A stretch of 64,000 nt of DNA from Selenomonadales bacterium 4137-cl (GTDB lineage Bacteria; Bacillota; Negativicutes; Sporomusales; UBA7701), in NCBI GenBank assembly GCA_032334055.1, contig JAUOZS010000001.1:3992001-4056000 (forward strand), in the 5' to 3' direction. The notes under the pieces were generated by a model. The model did not search any database. It saw only the letters and a list, made by a program, of their open reading frames with translations, and was not told the DNA's origin. Made by a program: the position numbers and the translations under genes. This document shows, in pieces, positions 33,410 to 42,018 of the stretch. Within the stretch, counting starts at the first letter, position 1; each line of letters starts with the position of its first letter.

Positions 33410-34240
33410 GTGACCAAGTCGAAAATGACCATCCCCCAAGTCCGGCAGTATAAAGAGCAAGGCAGAAAAATCAAGATGATCGTCGCCTATGATTATCCGT
33501 TCGCGGCGCTTATCGACAAGTCGGACGCCGATATGATCCTTGTCGGCGATTCGCTGGGGATGGTGGTGCTCGGCTACGATACGACTGTCCCGGTCAATAT
33601 GGAGGAGATAATTTATCATCTTCGCGCGGTGAGGAGGGCGGCCAGGAATACGATGGTTGTCGCCGATATGCCGTTCATGTCGTATATCAATGTGGATGAG
33701 GCGATCCGCAACGCCGGCCGCCTGATGAAGGAGGGGGCCGACTGCGTCAAGCTGGAGGGCGGCCTGCCGATGGTGGATAAGGTGAAGGGGATCGTCGACG
33801 CCGGCATCCCGGTTATGGCCCATATCGGCCTGACGCCGCAGACGGTGTCGATGCTGGGCGGCTTCAAGGTGCAGGGCAAGGACGCCGCGTCGGCCGAGCG
33901 GATGCTGCTGGAGGCCAGGGAACTCGAGGGAGCGGGGGCGTTCGCCGTTTTGCTGGAATGCGTGCCGGCGCCGCTGGCCAGGCTGATAACGGCTAAGCTG
34001 AGCGCCGCGACGATCGGCACCGGCGCGGGCGCCGACGTGGACGGGCACTGCCTGAACGCCTATGATCTGACGGGGATCTTCGACCGGTTCGTGCCCAAGT
34101 TCGTCAAGCCGTATGCCCAGGTAGGGACGCAGATGCTGGACGCTTTCAACGCCTACTGCCGGGAAATCGACAGCGGCGGGTTTCCGGAGGAGAAGCATTG
34201 TTTCACGATGAAGGAAGAAGACTTGAAGAGGTTGTACTAA
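33410..34240 (+). CDS. panB: Ketopantoate hydroxymethyltransferase paralogue 1
   Basis: 276 residues with the PanB TIM-barrel signature: IVAYDYPFAALIDKS, metal-binding Asp in LVGDSLGMVVLGYD, Asp in VADMPFMSY, Glu in CVKLEGG and catalytic Glu in LLECVP. The usual GIGAGxxCDGQVLVxHD motif is changed to TIGTGAGADVDGHCLNAYD, so substrate specificity may differ. PanB moves a hydroxymethyl group from methylene-THF to 2-oxoisovalerate. GTG 33410 follows GAGGAGG. A second panB follows after 42 bases and folD/fhs after that, while panC and panD are absent. Confidence 0.85.
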   Translation: MTKSKMTIPQVRQYKEQGRKIKMIVAYDYPFAALIDKSDADMILVGDSLGMVVLGYDTTVPVNMEEIIYHLRAVRRAARNTMVVADMPFMSYINVDEAIRNAGRLMKEGADCVKLEGGLPMVDKVKGIVDAGIPVMAHIGLTPQTVSMLGGFKVQGKDAASAERMLLEARELEGAGAFAVLLECVPAPLARLITAKLSAATIGTGAGADVDGHCLNAYDLTGIFDRFVPKFVKPYAQVGTQMLDAFNAYCREIDSGGFPEEKHCFTMKEEDLKRLY

Positions 34241-34282
34241 AATATAATATAGATTGCAAGCAAAAGTGAGGAGGAAACGAAA

Positions 34283-35140
34283 ATGGCGAAGAAGACTATC
34301 CTCGATTTCCAGAGCATGGTGAGCAAGGGTGAGAAGATCGTTTATCTGACCGCTTACGATTATCTTACCGCCAAGATGCAGGAGCGGGCCGGCGTGGACA
34401 TGATCCTGGTCGGCGATTCTCTGGGCATGGTTTCCCTCGGCTATGACACCACTTTTCCGGTGACGATGAACGACATGATCCGCCACTGCCAGGCGGTTCG
34501 CCGCGGTGCGCCCAATACCTTCGTGGTCGGCGACATGCCTTATATGTCGTACCAGGTATCCGACGAGGCCGCGATAGCCAACGCCGGGCGCTTCATCCAG
34601 GAGGCCGGGGCGGACTGCGTCAAGCTGGAGGGCGGCGGACCCCGCATTTTAAGCCGCATCCGGGCGATCAACGAAGCGGGCGTCCTCGTAATGGGCCATA
34701 TCGGTCTCACTCCCCAGTTCATGGGACAGATCGGCGGCTACAAGGCCCAGGGACGGTCGGCTCAGGCGGCGATGAGCCTCATAAAGCAGGCCCAGCTTAT
34801 CGAGGAGGCCGGAGCGTGCAGCATCCTGGTGGAAGGCGTGCCCACCGCGGTCGGTAAGGCGATCGCCGAGCGGGCCGGGATTCCTATCCTCGGCATCGGG
34901 GCCGGGTCCGGCACTCACGGCCAGTTGCTTATTTACGCCGATATGGTCGGCATGTACGACAACTTTACCCCGAAGTTCGTGAAGAAATACGCCAATGTAG
35001 GCGAAGTGCTCACCGGCGCGTTCGCCGAGTATGTCAAAGAGGTGCGGGAAAACAAATTCCCGGTGGACGCCGAGCATACGTACAAGATGCCGGAAGAGGA
35101 AATCGCCGCGCTGGCCAAACTGCTGGCCGAGAAGGAATAA
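34283..35140 (+). CDS. panB: Ketopantoate hydroxymethyltransferase paralogue 2
   Basis: 285 residues. It keeps the core residues (AYDYLTAKMQERAGVD, LVGDSLGMVSLGYD, VGDMPYMSY, CVKLEGG, LVEGVP) and its ILGIGAGSGTHGQLLIYAD is closer to canonical PanB than that of paralogue 1, though CDG is replaced by THG. The two proteins are paralogous across their length. The ATG follows GAGGAGG. Either the pair forms a heteromer, or one is the pantothenate enzyme and the other has a new substrate. Just 20 bases separate its stop from folD. Confidence 0.88.
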   Translation: MAKKTILDFQSMVSKGEKIVYLTAYDYLTAKMQERAGVDMILVGDSLGMVSLGYDTTFPVTMNDMIRHCQAVRRGAPNTFVVGDMPYMSYQVSDEAAIANAGRFIQEAGADCVKLEGGGPRILSRIRAINEAGVLVMGHIGLTPQFMGQIGGYKAQGRSAQAAMSLIKQAQLIEEAGACSILVEGVPTAVGKAIAERAGIPILGIGAGSGTHGQLLIYADMVGMYDNFTPKFVKKYANVGEVLTGAFAEYVKEVRENKFPVDAEHTYKMPEEEIAALAKLLAEKE

Positions 35141-35160
35141 GGCCTAAAAGGGGGATGAAG

Positions 35161-36012
35161 ATGGCCAGGATTATCGACGGCAATGCCGTCGCCGCGCGCA
35201 TCAGGGAAGAAGTTAAGGCCGGGCTAGCCGGGCTGAAGGCCGATTTCGGCGTGACGCCCGGGCTGACGGTGGTTATCGTCGGCGAGGACCCGGCCTCGAA
35301 GGTATATGTGAGCCGCAAGCACAAGGCGTGCGAGGAGCTGGGCATAAAATCGGCGGTAATCAGGCTGCCGGCCGATATCGACGAGGAGGCTCTCGGCGCC
35401 GCGGTCGACAGCCTGAACGACGACCCGGCCGTGCACGGCATTCTTGTGCAGCTGCCCCTGCCGAAGCACATCGACGCCGAGAAGGTGCTCGACCGCATCA
35501 GGCCGGATAAGGACGTGGATGGCTTCCACCCTCTTAATGTCGGCAGACTTGCCATCGGCCGCGAGGCGCTCGTGCCCTGCACGCCCCACGGCGTTATCAG
35601 GATGCTGGAGCTGGAGGGCATTCAGATCGCCGGCAAGCGGGCCGTTGTGATCGGCCGCAGCAACATCGTCGGCAAGCCGATGGCCAACCTGCTGCTGGCC
35701 AGGAACGCCACTGTGACTGTCTGCCATTCCCGTACCCCCGACCTGCCGGCGGTTACCCGCCAGGCTGAGATCCTTGTGGCCGCCATCGGCAAGCCGGGGT
35801 TCGTGACCGCGGACATGGTGGCCCCCGGCGCGGTCGTGATCGATGTCGGCATCAACAGGGTGGGCGACAAGCTGGTAGGCGATGTTGATTTCGAGCGGGT
35901 GAAGGAGGTCGCGGCGGCGATAACCCCGGTGCCGGGCGGCGTCGGTCCGCTGACGATCGCGATGCTGCTCCACAATACGGTAAAAGCGGCGCGCCTGCAG
36001 CTTACGAAGTAG
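35161..36012 (+). CDS. folD: Methylene-THF dehydrogenase/methenyl-THF cyclohydrolase
   Basis: 283 residues, full length. YVSRKHKACEELGI holds the catalytic Lys, VQLPLPKHID and DKDVDGFHP the folate site, and VIGRSNIVGKPMANLLL plus HSRT the NAD(P) site; PGGVGPLTIAMLL closes the protein. It interconverts 5,10-methylene- and 10-formyl-THF in the methyl branch of the Wood-Ljungdahl pathway and in C1 supply. ATG 35161 is preferred because AAAGGGGG lies six bases upstream; ATG 35155 is too close. fhs follows after 18 bases. Confidence 0.97.
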   Translation: MARIIDGNAVAARIREEVKAGLAGLKADFGVTPGLTVVIVGEDPASKVYVSRKHKACEELGIKSAVIRLPADIDEEALGAAVDSLNDDPAVHGILVQLPLPKHIDAEKVLDRIRPDKDVDGFHPLNVGRLAIGREALVPCTPHGVIRMLELEGIQIAGKRAVVIGRSNIVGKPMANLLLARNATVTVCHSRTPDLPAVTRQAEILVAAIGKPGFVTADMVAPGAVVIDVGINRVGDKLVGDVDFERVKEVAAAITPVPGGVGPLTIAMLLHNTVKAARLQLTK

Positions 36013-36030
36013 AGGAGGATGGATCGTTAG

Positions 36031-37698
36031 ATGAAAAGCGACGTGGAAATAGCCCAGGAAGCGAACATGAAACCAATCGCCCAGGTGGCGGCCGAACTCG
36101 GCCTGACCGACGACGACCTCGAACTTTACGGCAAATACAAGGCGAAAGTCTCGCTCGCGGCGTGGGAAAAGCTCAAAGACCGCCCCGATGGCAAACTGAT
36201 CCTTGTCAGCGCCATAAACCCCACACCCGCCGGCGAAGGCAAGACGACCAACACCGTCGGCATCGGCGACGCATTAAGGCGCCTGGGCAAGAAAGTCGTC
36301 ATCGCCCTGCGCGAACCGTCGCTCGGCCCGTGCTTCGGCGTCAAAGGCGGCGCGGCCGGCGGCGGCTACGCCCAGGTGGTGCCGATGGAGGACATCAACC
36401 TCCACTTCACCGGCGACATCCACGCCGTCACCACCGCCCACAACCTGCTGGCGGCGGTGCTCGACAACCACCTTCACCACGGCAACGAGCTTAATATCGA
36501 CCCCCGGCGCATCACCTGGCGGCGGGTCATGGACCTCAACGAACGGGCCCTTAGGAACATCGTCCTCGGCCTGGGCGGCAAAGCCAACGGCGTGCCGCGC
36601 GAAGGCGGCTTCGACATCTCGGTGGCCTCGGAAATGATGGCCATCCTCTGCCTGGCGTCCGACCTCGAAGACATGAAACGGCGCATCAGCCGCATCATCG
36701 TCGCCTACACCTATGACGGCAAACCGGTCACCGTCGCCGACCTCAAGGTGGCGGGGGCGCTGACCCTGCTTTTCAAGGACGCCATCAAACCCAACCTCGT
36801 ACAGACGCTGGAAAACACCCCCGCCTTCATCCACGGCGGCCCGTTCGCCAACATCGCCCATGGCTGCAACAGCGTCATGGCGTCGAAATTCGCCCTCAAG
36901 CTGGCCGACATCCTCGTGACTGAGGCCGGCTTCGGCGCCGATCTGGGAGCCGAGAAATTCATCGACATCAAGTGCCGGTTCGCCGGCCTCAAGCCTGACG
37001 CCGTCGTGCTCGTAACCACGGTGCGGGCGCTCAAGTCGCACGGCGGGGTGGCCAAAGCCGACCTTGGGCGGGAGAACATGGCCGCCCTGGAAAAAGGGCT
37101 GGCCAACCTGACCAAGCATATCGAAAACGTCGGCAAATTCGGCCTGCCGGCGGTGGTGGCGATCAACGCCTTCCCGACCGACACGCCGGCCGAACTGGCC
37201 TTCGTGGAGGAAAAGTGCGCCGCCCTGGGGGCCGAAGTGGCCCTGTCGGAGGTGTGGGCCAAGGGAGGCGCCGGCGGCGAGGCTCTGGCGCAGAAGCTGC
37301 TGGCGGCGATCGAGAAGCCGAACAAGTTCCGCTTCCTCTACGACGAGAAGCTGCCGATCAAGAACAAGATCGATATAATCGCCCGCGAGGTTTACGGGGC
37401 CGACGGCGTGAACTACACGCCGGCCGCCGACAAGACCATCCAGGAGCTGACCGCGATGGGGTTCGACAAGACGCCGGTCTGCATGGCGAAGACGCAGTAT
37501 TCTTTAAGCGACGACGCCGCCAAGCTCGGCCGGCCGGCCGGGTTTACGGTGACTGTCCGCGAGGTGCGGGTGGCGGCAGGGTCAGGTTTCCTGGTGGCGA
37601 TCACCGGCGAGATCATGACGATGCCCGGCCTGCCGAAGAAGCCGGCCGCCGAGGCGATGGACATCGACAACAGCGGCAAAATTGTCGGTCTGTTCTAA
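36031..37698 (+). CDS. fhs: Formate-tetrahydrofolate ligase
   Basis: 555 residues, the full length of formyl-THF synthetase. The P-loop is NPTPAGEGKTTNTVGIGDAL, with REPSLGPCFGVKGGAAGGGYAQV and HFTGDIHAVTTAHNL following. The enzyme makes 10-formyl-THF from formate and ATP, the entry step of the acetogenic methyl branch. It completes a panB-panB-folD-fhs unit closed by a terminator. Codon choice shifts within the gene: the first two thirds favour GAA and AAA, and the last third GAG and AAG like its neighbours. Confidence 0.97.
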   Translation: MKSDVEIAQEANMKPIAQVAAELGLTDDDLELYGKYKAKVSLAAWEKLKDRPDGKLILVSAINPTPAGEGKTTNTVGIGDALRRLGKKVVIALREPSLGPCFGVKGGAAGGGYAQVVPMEDINLHFTGDIHAVTTAHNLLAAVLDNHLHHGNELNIDPRRITWRRVMDLNERALRNIVLGLGGKANGVPREGGFDISVASEMMAILCLASDLEDMKRRISRIIVAYTYDGKPVTVADLKVAGALTLLFKDAIKPNLVQTLENTPAFIHGGPFANIAHGCNSVMASKFALKLADILVTEAGFGADLGAEKFIDIKCRFAGLKPDAVVLVTTVRALKSHGGVAKADLGRENMAALEKGLANLTKHIENVGKFGLPAVVAINAFPTDTPAELAFVEEKCAALGAEVALSEVWAKGGAGGEALAQKLLAAIEKPNKFRFLYDEKLPIKNKIDIIAREVYGADGVNYTPAADKTIQELTAMGFDKTPVCMAKTQYSLSDDAAKLGRPAGFTVTVREVRVAAGSGFLVAITGEIMTMPGLPKKPAAEAMDIDNSGKIVGLF

Positions 37699-37716
37699 AA
37701 GCGGTCAGTGCGCGCG

Positions 37717-37741
37717 AAACCCCGCCGAAGGCGGGGTTTTT
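37717..37741 (+). terminator. Terminator after fhs
   Basis: AAACCCCGCC (37717-37726), loop GAA plus one, GGCGGGGTTTTT to 37741. It starts 19 bases after the fhs stop. Confidence 0.9.
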
Positions 37742-37780
37742 GACTGTTTTGCATACAGGGGGCTTGGCGCACGAATTCCC

Positions 37781-37807
37781 TTGATTAGGGTTCTGCGGTG
37801 TGATAAT
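37781..37807 (+). promoter_or_regulatory. Promoter of the small membrane protein gene
   Basis: TTGATT (37781-37786), 15-base spacer, GATAAT (37802-37807) with a TG two bases before it, giving an extended -10. It lies 27 bases before the small gene. Confidence 0.45.
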
Positions 37808-37834
37808 GTGTAGTTAAGCAAGCTCTTTAGTGGG

Positions 37835-38044
37835 GTGGAAAACGTGACGCAGAGCCTGGGAAATCCCGACAAGTTTAAAATGATGTTGTCCGGGTCGGTT
37901 GTGGCGGCCGCGATGTATTGCTATGTCGATTTTGTCCTCGGCGTCGGCGACGTGTACCCGGAGATGCTCCAGGACGAGATCATGACCGGCCTGTTGGGAT
38001 TGGGGCTGGCGCTGGTCTGGTACCGATTCCGGGGCCGGCGGTAG
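37835..38044 (+). CDS. Small membrane protein of unknown function
   Basis: 69 residues with two hydrophobic stretches, residues ~18-35 (LSGSVVAAAMYCYVDFVL) and ~50-62 (GLLGLGLALVWY), ending in RFRGRR. No family is recognised. GTG 37835 or GTG 37844 could start it, neither with a strong ribosome site (GTGGGG precedes). Support comes from its own promoter on one side and an intrinsic terminator 20 bases after the stop on the other. Confidence 0.6.
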   Translation: MENVTQSLGNPDKFKMMLSGSVVAAAMYCYVDFVLGVGDVYPEMLQDEIMTGLLGLGLALVWYRFRGRR

Positions 38045-38063
38045 CCTGAGGGTAAATCCGACG

Positions 38064-38092
38064 AAAAAGCCCGCTTGTTAGCGGGTTTTTCT
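38064..38092 (+). terminator. Terminator after the small membrane protein gene
   Basis: AAAAAGCCCGC (38064-38074), loop TTGTTA, GCGGGTTTTT (38081-38090). Good stem with a T tract. Confidence 0.88.
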
Positions 38093-38209
38093 TATGCCCA
38101 TATAAGATTGTGAAAAAAATATCAAAAACTGCGCCGCCAGGCGTGCCGGCGGCAGGGAGTGGACGGACGGCAGGCGAATTCCTGAGGTATAACGGAAACG
38201 AGGTGAAGT

Positions 38210-39922
38210 ATGCAGACATTTGATGTGTTAGTCATCGGCAGCGGCGGCGCCGGGATGCGGGCGGCGCTGGAGGCGGGCGCCCGCGGCGGCCTGGCGGTGG
38301 GGCTGATGACCAAGATGTTTCCGACCCGTTCGGCTACGGGCATGGCCCAGGGGGGGATAAACGGCTTCCTTGGAAATGCCGACCCGACCGATAGCGTGGC
38401 AAAGCATGTTTTCGATACGGTAAAGGGCAGCGATTATCTCGGCGATCAGGACGCGATTGCGTTTTTCTGCGGACAGGCGGCGGCCGCGATCAGGGAGATC
38501 GATTACTATGGGGTGCCGTTTTCCCGCGACGGCGACGGAAGAATCGCCCAGCGGAATTTCGGCGGCCAGTCCGCGCCGCGGACCTGTTTTTCGGCCGACA
38601 AGACGGGCCACGTCATCCTCCACACACTGTACGAGCAGTGCCTGAAGCACGGGGTGAAGATGCTGACCGACCGGCTATTGCTGGACCTGGCGGTGGACGA
38701 TGACGGGTTGTGCGGCGCGGTGGCGCTCGATATCAGGACCGGCCAGGTTGTGCCGGTCAGGGCTAAGGCGGTGGTGATCGCCACCGGCGGGGCGGGTCGG
38801 ATGTACTGGTCGCGGACGACCAACCCGTTCGCGTCGACGGCCGACGGCATGGCGGCCTGCTTCAGGGCGGGCATCCCGCTTAAGGACCCCGAGATGGTGC
38901 AGTTTCACCCCACCGGCCTGGCCGGAACGGGGATTTTGATGTCGGAGGCTTCCCGCGCCGAGGGGGGATACCTTTACAATAACGCGGGCGAGCGGTTCAT
39001 GGCCCGCTACGCGCCCGAGAAGATGGAGCTGGCGACCCGCGATCTGGTCTCCCAGGCGATTGAGACGGAGATCAGAGAGGGGCGCGGCTTCGGAACGGGG
39101 CTGAGCGCTTATGTGCTGCTTGATCTCAGGCATCTGGGGCGGGAGAAGATTCTCGAGCGTCTGCCGGGCATCCGCGATCTGGCGATGACCTTTGAACGGG
39201 TCGATCCGGTCGAGGCGCCGATCCCCATCAGGCCGAGCTGCCACTATACGATGGGCGGTGTGGATGTGACTGATTTCCGCACCGGCGGCACGGCCCTCGC
39301 CGGCCTGTTCGCCGCCGGCGAGGCGGCGTGCGTGTCTGTTCACGGCGCCAACCGGCTGGGCGGCAATTCGCTTGCCGATATCATGGTGTTCGGCAAATGC
39401 GCGGGGGCCGGCGCGGCCGACTATGCGCTGGGCAGGGACCGGAAGGCCGGCGACGGCGCGCTCGCGGCCAAGGCGGCCGAGTGGGAGGAGCGACTGGCGG
39501 CGGCGATGGCCCGCGACGACGGGCCGGCGGTGGCGTCGATTCGCGACCGGCTGGCGGAGGCGATGTGGAACAAGGTCGGCATTTTCCGCCGCGGCGGCGA
39601 GATGAAAGAGGCGGCGGCGGCTATCGACGGGCTGACGGAGGAGTACGCGCGGTGCGCCGTCGGCGACGACAGCCGGGTGTTCAACACGGCGCTGGTGAAT
39701 TACGTGGAGCTCGGCAACCTGCTGGCGATGGCCAAGGCGGCGGTGCTGGGGGCGTTAAACCGCACCGAGAGCCGGGGCTGCCACCTGCGCGAGGATTACC
39801 CGGCCCGCGATGACGCCAATTTCCTCAAACATACCCTCGTCACCCTGGCGGGGACCCGATACGAACTGTCTTACCGGCCGGTGGTTGTGACCGATTACCA
39901 GCCGGCGGAACGGAGGTACTGA
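38210..39922 (+). CDS. sdhA: Succinate dehydrogenase/fumarate reductase flavoprotein
   Basis: 570 residues. FAD binding starts at VLVIGSGGAGMRAAL; active-site segments GGYLYNNAGERFMARYAP, PSCHYTMGGV and SVHGANRLGGNSL are intact. At the position of the FAD-linking histidine (E. coli SdhA RSHTVSAQGG) this protein reads RSATGMAQGG, Ala42, so FAD must be non-covalent. That favours fumarate reduction over succinate oxidation, by analogy with His mutants of E. coli fumarate reductase. No Tat signal, so cytoplasmic side. ATG follows AACGAGGTG; the stop overlaps the ATG of sdhB. Confidence 0.93.
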   Translation: MQTFDVLVIGSGGAGMRAALEAGARGGLAVGLMTKMFPTRSATGMAQGGINGFLGNADPTDSVAKHVFDTVKGSDYLGDQDAIAFFCGQAAAAIREIDYYGVPFSRDGDGRIAQRNFGGQSAPRTCFSADKTGHVILHTLYEQCLKHGVKMLTDRLLLDLAVDDDGLCGAVALDIRTGQVVPVRAKAVVIATGGAGRMYWSRTTNPFASTADGMAACFRAGIPLKDPEMVQFHPTGLAGTGILMSEASRAEGGYLYNNAGERFMARYAPEKMELATRDLVSQAIETEIREGRGFGTGLSAYVLLDLRHLGREKILERLPGIRDLAMTFERVDPVEAPIPIRPSCHYTMGGVDVTDFRTGGTALAGLFAAGEAACVSVHGANRLGGNSLADIMVFGKCAGAGAADYALGRDRKAGDGALAAKAAEWEERLAAAMARDDGPAVASIRDRLAEAMWNKVGIFRRGGEMKEAAAAIDGLTEEYARCAVGDDSRVFNTALVNYVELGNLLAMAKAAVLGALNRTESRGCHLREDYPARDDANFLKHTLVTLAGTRYELSYRPVVVTDYQPAERRY

Positions 39923-40869
39923 TGGAACAGGTTGTTTACCGGATACGCCGCTTCGATGGCCGGAAGGAGTTCTGGCAGGAATACCGCTTCGCGCATGAGG
40001 CGAACAAGACGGTGCTGTGGGGGCTGCTGAAGATCAAGGAGACGGTCGATCCGTCGCTGGCGTTCGTGGCCGCGTGCCGTTCGGCGGTGTGCGGGGCGTG
40101 CGCGGTGCGGGTGAACGGCGAGGCGATGCTGGCGTGCGAGACGCCGCTCGACGCTCTGCTGGAGCGCTTCGGCGCGACGCTGGTTCTTGAGCCGCTCGGC
40201 AACTTTCCGGTGATCCGCGACCTGGTGGTTGACTGGGAGCCCAAAGCGGCCAGGCTGGCGGAGGCCAAGCCGTGGCTGGTGCCGCGGGAGGAGTTTTCGG
40301 CGGAGGCGGGCTGCCGCCAGTCGCAGGCCGAGTTCAGAAGGATTAACGCGCAGACCAACTGCATCCTCTGCGGGGCGTGCGCGTCGGAGTGCAACAAGCT
40401 GACCACGGGGGACGACGATTTTTACGAGCCGTTTGTCTATACCAAGGCCGGCAAGTTCGTCGCCGATTCGCGCGACGGGGCGGCCGCCGACCATCTGCGC
40501 CCGGTGCTGGCGCGCGGGCTGTGGAAGTGCGTCCACTGCCAGGAGTGCGTGACCAAGTGCCCCAAACGGGTGGCGCCGGCGGAGGATATCGCCGCGCTGC
40601 GCCGCGCGTCGATCAGGCTGGGATTGGCCGACAACCAGGGAACGCGGCATGCGCGGGCGTTCGCCGGGGATATCACGAAGACCGGCCGGCTTAATGAAAC
40701 GACGATGGCGGTCAAGACGGACGGGCTGCTTAAATCGGCCACCCGCCTGCCGTTCGCGCTGCGGCTCCTGAGGCGCGGCAAGCTGAATCCGTTCCACTTC
40801 CCGGCCCCGGTCGAGGGCATCGACGGTGTCCGCGCGATCGTGAAGGCTGCCAAGGAGGCGAAAGAATGA
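39922..40869 (+). CDS. sdhB: Succinate dehydrogenase/fumarate reductase iron-sulfur subunit
   Basis: 315 residues. The N-terminal domain has the [2Fe-2S] ligands in CRSAVCGACAVRVNGEAMLAC; the C-terminal domain has CILCGACASECN and CVHCQECVTKCPKR for the other clusters. It is longer than E. coli SdhB (238 residues) by a C-terminal tail of about 60, seen in class E-type enzymes, and may contact the HdrB-like subunit. ATG starts one base before the sdhA stop ends; its own stop overlaps the next ATG. Confidence 0.94.
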   Translation: MEQVVYRIRRFDGRKEFWQEYRFAHEANKTVLWGLLKIKETVDPSLAFVAACRSAVCGACAVRVNGEAMLACETPLDALLERFGATLVLEPLGNFPVIRDLVVDWEPKAARLAEAKPWLVPREEFSAEAGCRQSQAEFRRINAQTNCILCGACASECNKLTTGDDDFYEPFVYTKAGKFVADSRDGAAADHLRPVLARGLWKCVHCQECVTKCPKRVAPAEDIAALRRASIRLGLADNQGTRHARAFAGDITKTGRLNETTMAVKTDGLLKSATRLPFALRLLRRGKLNPFHFPAPVEGIDGVRAIVKAAKEAKE

Positions 40870-41741
40870 TGCGGTACGCATTTTTCCCCGGCTGCGTGCT
40901 GGACGGGGCGGCGTCCGAGGCCAGAGAGGCGACGGTGAAGGTCGCGCGCGCCCTGGATATTGAGCTTGTGGAGTTGCCCGGCTGGACGTGTTGCGGGGCT
41001 TCGCACGCCCAGGATGTGGACGAGCTGGCGGCGCTGGCGGTCAACGCCCGCAACCTGGCGTTGGCCGAAAGACTCGGGCTGCCGCTTTTAACGGCCTGCA
41101 GCACCTGCACGTTGATGCTCCGCAAAGCGAAGGCCGCCCTCGACGGCGGGCTGAAGGATAAGGTCAATAAACTGTTGGCGGCGGCCGGGATTAGCTACGC
41201 GGGGACGGCGACGGTCACCCATCTGCTGTGGGCGCTGGTCGGCGACTACGGCCTCGACCGGCTGCGGGCCAGGGCGACCAGGCCGCTCGCCGGCCTGAAG
41301 GTGGCGGGCTATTATGGCTGCCATATCCTCAGGCCGCCGCAGGTGATGGATTTCGAGGACCACGCCCGGCCGCGGTCGCTGGCGGCGCTGATCGCCGCTC
41401 TGGGCGCCGAACCGGTGGAATTGGCTTCCGCCCGCCGCTGCTGCGGTTTTCACGCCGTTTTTCCCGCCGAGCGGGACGCGTTCAAGATGACGGGCGCGAT
41501 TAACGCCGACGCGCTCGCCGCCGGCGCCGACTGCGTCGTTACGCCCTGTCCGCTGTGCCAGATGCAGCTCGATATGCGTCAGCGGGAGGGAAAGGCGGCG
41601 ACCGGGACGGCGGGGGACATGCCTGTCCTGCATCTTGCCCAACTCGTCGGCCTGGCGCTGGGGATGACAGGCGGCGAGCTGGGGCTGGGGCGGCATGTGA
41701 CGCCTGCGGACCACTTGGCCGCGAAGGTTGGCGGGCGGTAG
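40866..41741 (+). CDS. sdhE: HdrB/SdhE-like CCG-domain subunit
   Basis: 291 residues with two CCG domains: CVLDG...WTCCGASHA...CSTC and YYGCHILRP...RRCCGFHAVF...CPLCQ. Such subunits replace membrane cytochrome b in class E succinate dehydrogenases and in methylmenaquinol:fumarate reductases, and form the disulfide-reducing part of archaeal HdrB and thiol:fumarate reductase. No transmembrane anchor is visible, so membrane contact would be peripheral. The electron donor is therefore either a quinone or a thiol; sequence does not decide. It ends the three-gene operon. Confidence 0.9.
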   Translation: MMRYAFFPGCVLDGAASEAREATVKVARALDIELVELPGWTCCGASHAQDVDELAALAVNARNLALAERLGLPLLTACSTCTLMLRKAKAALDGGLKDKVNKLLAAAGISYAGTATVTHLLWALVGDYGLDRLRARATRPLAGLKVAGYYGCHILRPPQVMDFEDHARPRSLAALIAALGAEPVELASARRCCGFHAVFPAERDAFKMTGAINADALAAGADCVVTPCPLCQMQLDMRQREGKAATGTAGDMPVLHLAQLVGLALGMTGGELGLGRHVTPADHLAAKVGGR

Positions 41742-41913
41742 GAAAACAAGTATTTCACGGGGCGCAGCCCGGTATCGGCCGGACTGCGCTCTTAATTTTG
41801 GGCAGTTGCATTTATTTTTAATACTGTTGTTTATATATGGTGTACTAAAATATACATTTTCGTACGGTGGGGAGGCAAAGAGAAAAATATACGCTGCTAT
41901 TTACAAATAGTGC

Positions 41914-41942
41914 TTGCATTTCGGGCGGGGAGCAATTATAAT
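41914..41942 (+). promoter_or_regulatory. Sigma-A promoter of citrate synthase
   Basis: TTGCAT (41914-41919), 17-base spacer, TATAAT (41937-41942). The sequence, spacing and AT-rich downstream region are close to ideal. Confidence 0.75.
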
Positions 41943-41964
41943 CAAAAATCATACGCGGTATTAA

Positions 41965-41977
41965 CGTATACATGTAT
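41965..41977 (+). promoter_or_regulatory. Probable GntR operator, citrate synthase
   Basis: CGTATACATGTAT starts 23 bases downstream of the -10, over the transcribed leader. Its exact reverse complement occurs at 46388-46400 before aconitase, and the TATACATG core recurs at 46149-46156 in the leader of the GntR gene. GTATAC-type cores are usual for GntR/FadR-family operators. Confidence 0.55.
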
Positions 41978-42018
41978 TTTAAAAAACATGAGTTATGCGG
42001 GGAAGGCGGTTGGTAAAG

